In this document: positions 30,278 through 32,368 of the stretch, in pieces | Position numbering within the stretch: position 1 is the stretch's first letter | How the letters are laid out: the number at the start of each line of letters is the position of its first letter | Assembly: GCA_012718945.1 (NCBI GenBank) | Contig: JAAYBL010000093.1 | Span: forward strand, 1 to 32,368 | DNA: 32,368 nt | Reading direction: 5' to 3' | Source of the DNA: Bacteroidales bacterium | GTDB taxonomy: Bacteria > Bacteroidota > Bacteroidia > Bacteroidales > UBA1402 | Made by a program: the position numbers and the translations under genes | Notes under the pieces: model-generated | The model's database searches: none | What the model saw: only the letters and a program-made list of their open reading frames with translations | Told to the model about the DNA's origin: nothing

Positions 30278-32368
30278 TTATTTGCTGAGAGGCGTAATCA
30301 CAAAGCCGTAACTGTATGATTTATCCATGAAACGGTACCTGTCCAGCGGTTTGGCACCCCAGGATTGAAGGCCACCGACGCCCCGTTGGAACAAATCGAC
30401 ACAGAGAACGGTTTCCCAGCGGGGATTGATGTCAGACCAGTGTTGCTGTTTTTTGGTGCGACCCGGATCGAGATCCTCGGGCTTGTAGTTGGTAGCGCTC
30501 ACCGATAAAGGTTGCAACCCATCAACACGTACGCCCTTGCCCTGTTGGTTTGTCAGGGTCAACCAGCGCACATCGGTCTTGTTGCCCGTTTCCTGGGGAC
30601 GGTAATAGGCAAACGCCTGCTCACTGACTTTCCCTTTCCAGACACCCATGAAGGTTTCCAGATGACGGTCCACATAGTTCTCTCCAGGGCCTCGTCCGTA
30701 CCAGGTAAAGTCGGCAAAGTCACCCGACAAGGTCATCAACATACCGAAGCGCATCATTTCAGGCAGGTCATCGGAGAGGGCTTTGTAATCGGCTTGAACA
30801 GCCAGGCTGCCATCAGAACGTACAGTGTATGTCAGATTGACAACAGCCTCAATACCACGCAGTTTGGCCTGATAATCGAAAGACACGGCACCACCAACGG
30901 CTTGCTTGCCTTTAAACGAATACACCACATTTTGTCCGGCAGCATCCCATAACCGTAAACGGGTCTGGGCATTTTCACCGAATTCATTGTCGTTGGGAGC
31001 CCGCCAGAAATTGAGCGTCGGCAATTCGTCGAAGACGTTGCGGCCATCCTGTTTCATTTCCAACAACGTTTGCCCGTCCCTGGTAGAAAAGACATACGAC
31101 ACAGTGCCAGATTTGACCGTCACCCTGTTATCTTTTTCTTCCGTCTCCAGCGGGGTAGCGCTTGCAGCGGCCTGAGCACGCTTCGCATCAACCTTTACGG
31201 GATCAGCCTTGTCGGCAAAATACGCATTCGATGTCAGTGCAAACTCGCCTTTGGCCACTTCAAAACCAGCCGGCAAAAAGGTATCGGCTTTCTTGGTGGT
31301 AGCAAAGACTTGCAGGTAATACTCCACCCCGTCTTGCTTGGCAATGGTAGGCAGCGGTAAGACTACATCCTTTTGGGAGTCTGCCGGTATGGTCACATCA
31401 AACGCTCCTTCGGCTGCTTTTTCTCCGTTTTTCAACAATACCCATGTAAACGTCGTCGTAGCTGGCGAAAGCGATGTGAATTTATAATCGTTCACCACTG
31501 TCAAAACACCTTTGCTCAAGTCTTTGGCCTCAAACAAAATGTTCTGATAGACCTTCTTGACAATCAGGGTGTGCGGTACATACTGCTGGTCGGGACTGAT
31601 GATACCGTCCATGCAGAAATTGTCGCTGTTCATTTTTCCGTAACTACCCAGGTCGCCGCCGTACGCCCAATAGGGACGTCCCTGTTCGTCCTTGGTCTTA
31701 AAGCCGTGGTTGTACCATTCCCAGATAAAACCACCCTGCATGTTCTTGCTCGACCGCATCAGGTCCCAGTAATCCTGAAAGTTACCCATGCTGTTACCCA
31801 TGGCGTGGGCGTATTCACACATGATGTAAGGGCGACCCAGGTCTTTTTTTGCATCACGCAGCATGCTTTCCCAGGATGGATACATGTGGCAAATAATGTC
31901 GGTGTTCTTATCCCGTTGATAGGCTTGCTCGTATTGCACCGGACGGCTGTTGTCACGCGCCTTGACCCAATCGTACAAATCGAAAAAGGCCTTACCGTTG
32001 CTAGCCTCGTTGCCCAGGGACCAAATAATCACCGAGGGGTGGTTTTTATCCCGTTCAACCAATCGCTTCACCCTGTCCAGGTGAGCGGCTTGCCATTCAG
32101 GGAAGTTGGAAACATTGTCCGGACCGTACCCCAATCCGTGCGACTCGAGGTTGTTTTCATCGACCAGGTAAAGGCCGTATTGGTCACACAGCTTGTACCA
32201 GAGCGGTGGCTGAGGGTAGTGCGATGTACGTACCGCGTTGATGTTCAGCTCTTTCATCAATTTAATATTACGCATCATCACCGCTTCAGTCACGACCTGC
32301 CCCTTTTCTGTATTGAACTCGTGCAGATTGACCCCTTTGATGAAGATTTTCTTGCCGTTCACAAACAG
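30278..32368 (-). CDS. GH2 beta-galactosidase (LacZ-like), 5' end missing
   Basis: The frame is open through the right edge, so the N-terminal part (sugar-binding domain) is outside the window; about 696 codons are visible. The catalytic TIM barrel has VDENNLESHG, the acid/base Glu in IIWSLGNEASNG and the nucleophile Glu in IMCEYAHAMGNSMGNFQDYWD, followed by FIWEW. The C-terminal Bgal_small_N domain shows WRAPNDNEFG and GRGPGENYVDRHLETFMGVWKG. This is the long LacZ-type GH2 enzyme, hydrolysing beta-galactosides; Bacteroidota versions are usually periplasmic and take part in glycan use. A strong terminator follows. It is separate from the repeat protein gene. Confidence 0.95.
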   Translation of the reverse strand: MFVNGKKIFIKGVNLHEFNTEKGQVVTEAVMMRNIKLMKELNINAVRTSHYPQPPLWYKLCDQYGLYLVDENNLESHGLGYGPDNVSNFPEWQAAHLDRVKRLVERDKNHPSVIIWSLGNEASNGKAFFDLYDWVKARDNSRPVQYEQAYQRDKNTDIICHMYPSWESMLRDAKKDLGRPYIMCEYAHAMGNSMGNFQDYWDLMRSSKNMQGGFIWEWYNHGFKTKDEQGRPYWAYGGDLGSYGKMNSDNFCMDGIISPDQQYVPHTLIVKKVYQNILFEAKDLSKGVLTVVNDYKFTSLSPATTTFTWVLLKNGEKAAEGAFDVTIPADSQKDVVLPLPTIAKQDGVEYYLQVFATTKKADTFLPAGFEVAKGEFALTSNAYFADKADPVKVDAKRAQAAASATPLETEEKDNRVTVKSGTVSYVFSTRDGQTLLEMKQDGRNVFDELPTLNFWRAPNDNEFGENAQTRLRLWDAAGQNVVYSFKGKQAVGGAVSFDYQAKLRGIEAVVNLTYTVRSDGSLAVQADYKALSDDLPEMMRFGMLMTLSGDFADFTWYGRGPGENYVDRHLETFMGVWKGKVSEQAFAYYRPQETGNKTDVRWLTLTNQQGKGVRVDGLQPLSVSATNYKPEDLDPGRTKKQQHWSDINPRWETVLCVDLFQRGVGGLQSWGAKPLDRYRFMDKSYSYGFVITPLSK

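Overview
The window looks like chromosome of a Bacteroidota member, most likely Bacteroidales-like. The evidence is the many copies of the Bacteroidota sigma-factor -7 element TAnnTTTG in front of genes, two proteins ending in type IX secretion (T9SS) type A sorting domains, a CarboxypepD_reg-like domain at the head of a TonB-dependent receptor, an AmgK/MurU pair, and many secreted plant-polysaccharide enzymes. The genus cannot be named from what is visible. No transposase, integrase, phage gene or CRISPR array is present.

Layout. 1-918 (-) is the N-terminal part of a secreted PL1 pectate lyase, cut by the left edge. 1094-1861 (+) is an SDR oxidoreductase, convergent with an AmgK/MurU-like cell-wall sugar salvage pair (1915-3719, -). 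Next come a lipoprotein thioredoxin (3877-4401, -), a MarR regulator (4500-4871, -) and a tetR-fabG-rluA-type operon (4967-7070, -). An initiator tRNA-fMet lies at 7210-7281 (+) with its own promoter and a terminator hairpin. It is followed by radA and a COG2509 flavoprotein (7410-10433, +).

A CE15-like glucuronoyl esterase and an SGNH esterase with a T9SS tail form a minus-strand pair (10430-13776). A pirin (13950-14813, +) follows. A siderophore-type TonB receptor plus PepSY membrane protein unit (14934-18406, +) then faces a LytS/LytR-type two-component system (18460-20267, -). An SMR exporter of the SugE/Gdx type (20369-20695, -) is divergent from a GH43 glycosidase (20794-22371, +).

The most coherent system is an eight-gene arsenic cluster read leftwards from 28008 to 22389: arsR, a small thioredoxin-like gene, an ArsF-like gene, an ArsG-like permease, an ArsP-like permease, arsC, arsM and acr3. 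It should handle arsenate (reduction, then efflux), arsenite (efflux and methylation) and probably organic or aromatic arsenicals. Three near-identical dyads, TTGTTCG-N7-ACGAAYA, lie before arsR, before the thioredoxin-like gene and before the ArsP-like gene. They occur nowhere else that I noticed, which suggests one ArsR acting at three points.

Beyond the cluster lie a secreted Tyr/Trp-rich repeat protein with a T9SS tail (28169-30088, -), whose function I do not recognise, and a GH2 beta-galactosidase (30278-32368, -) cut by the right edge. No stretch longer than about 300 bases lacks a gene.
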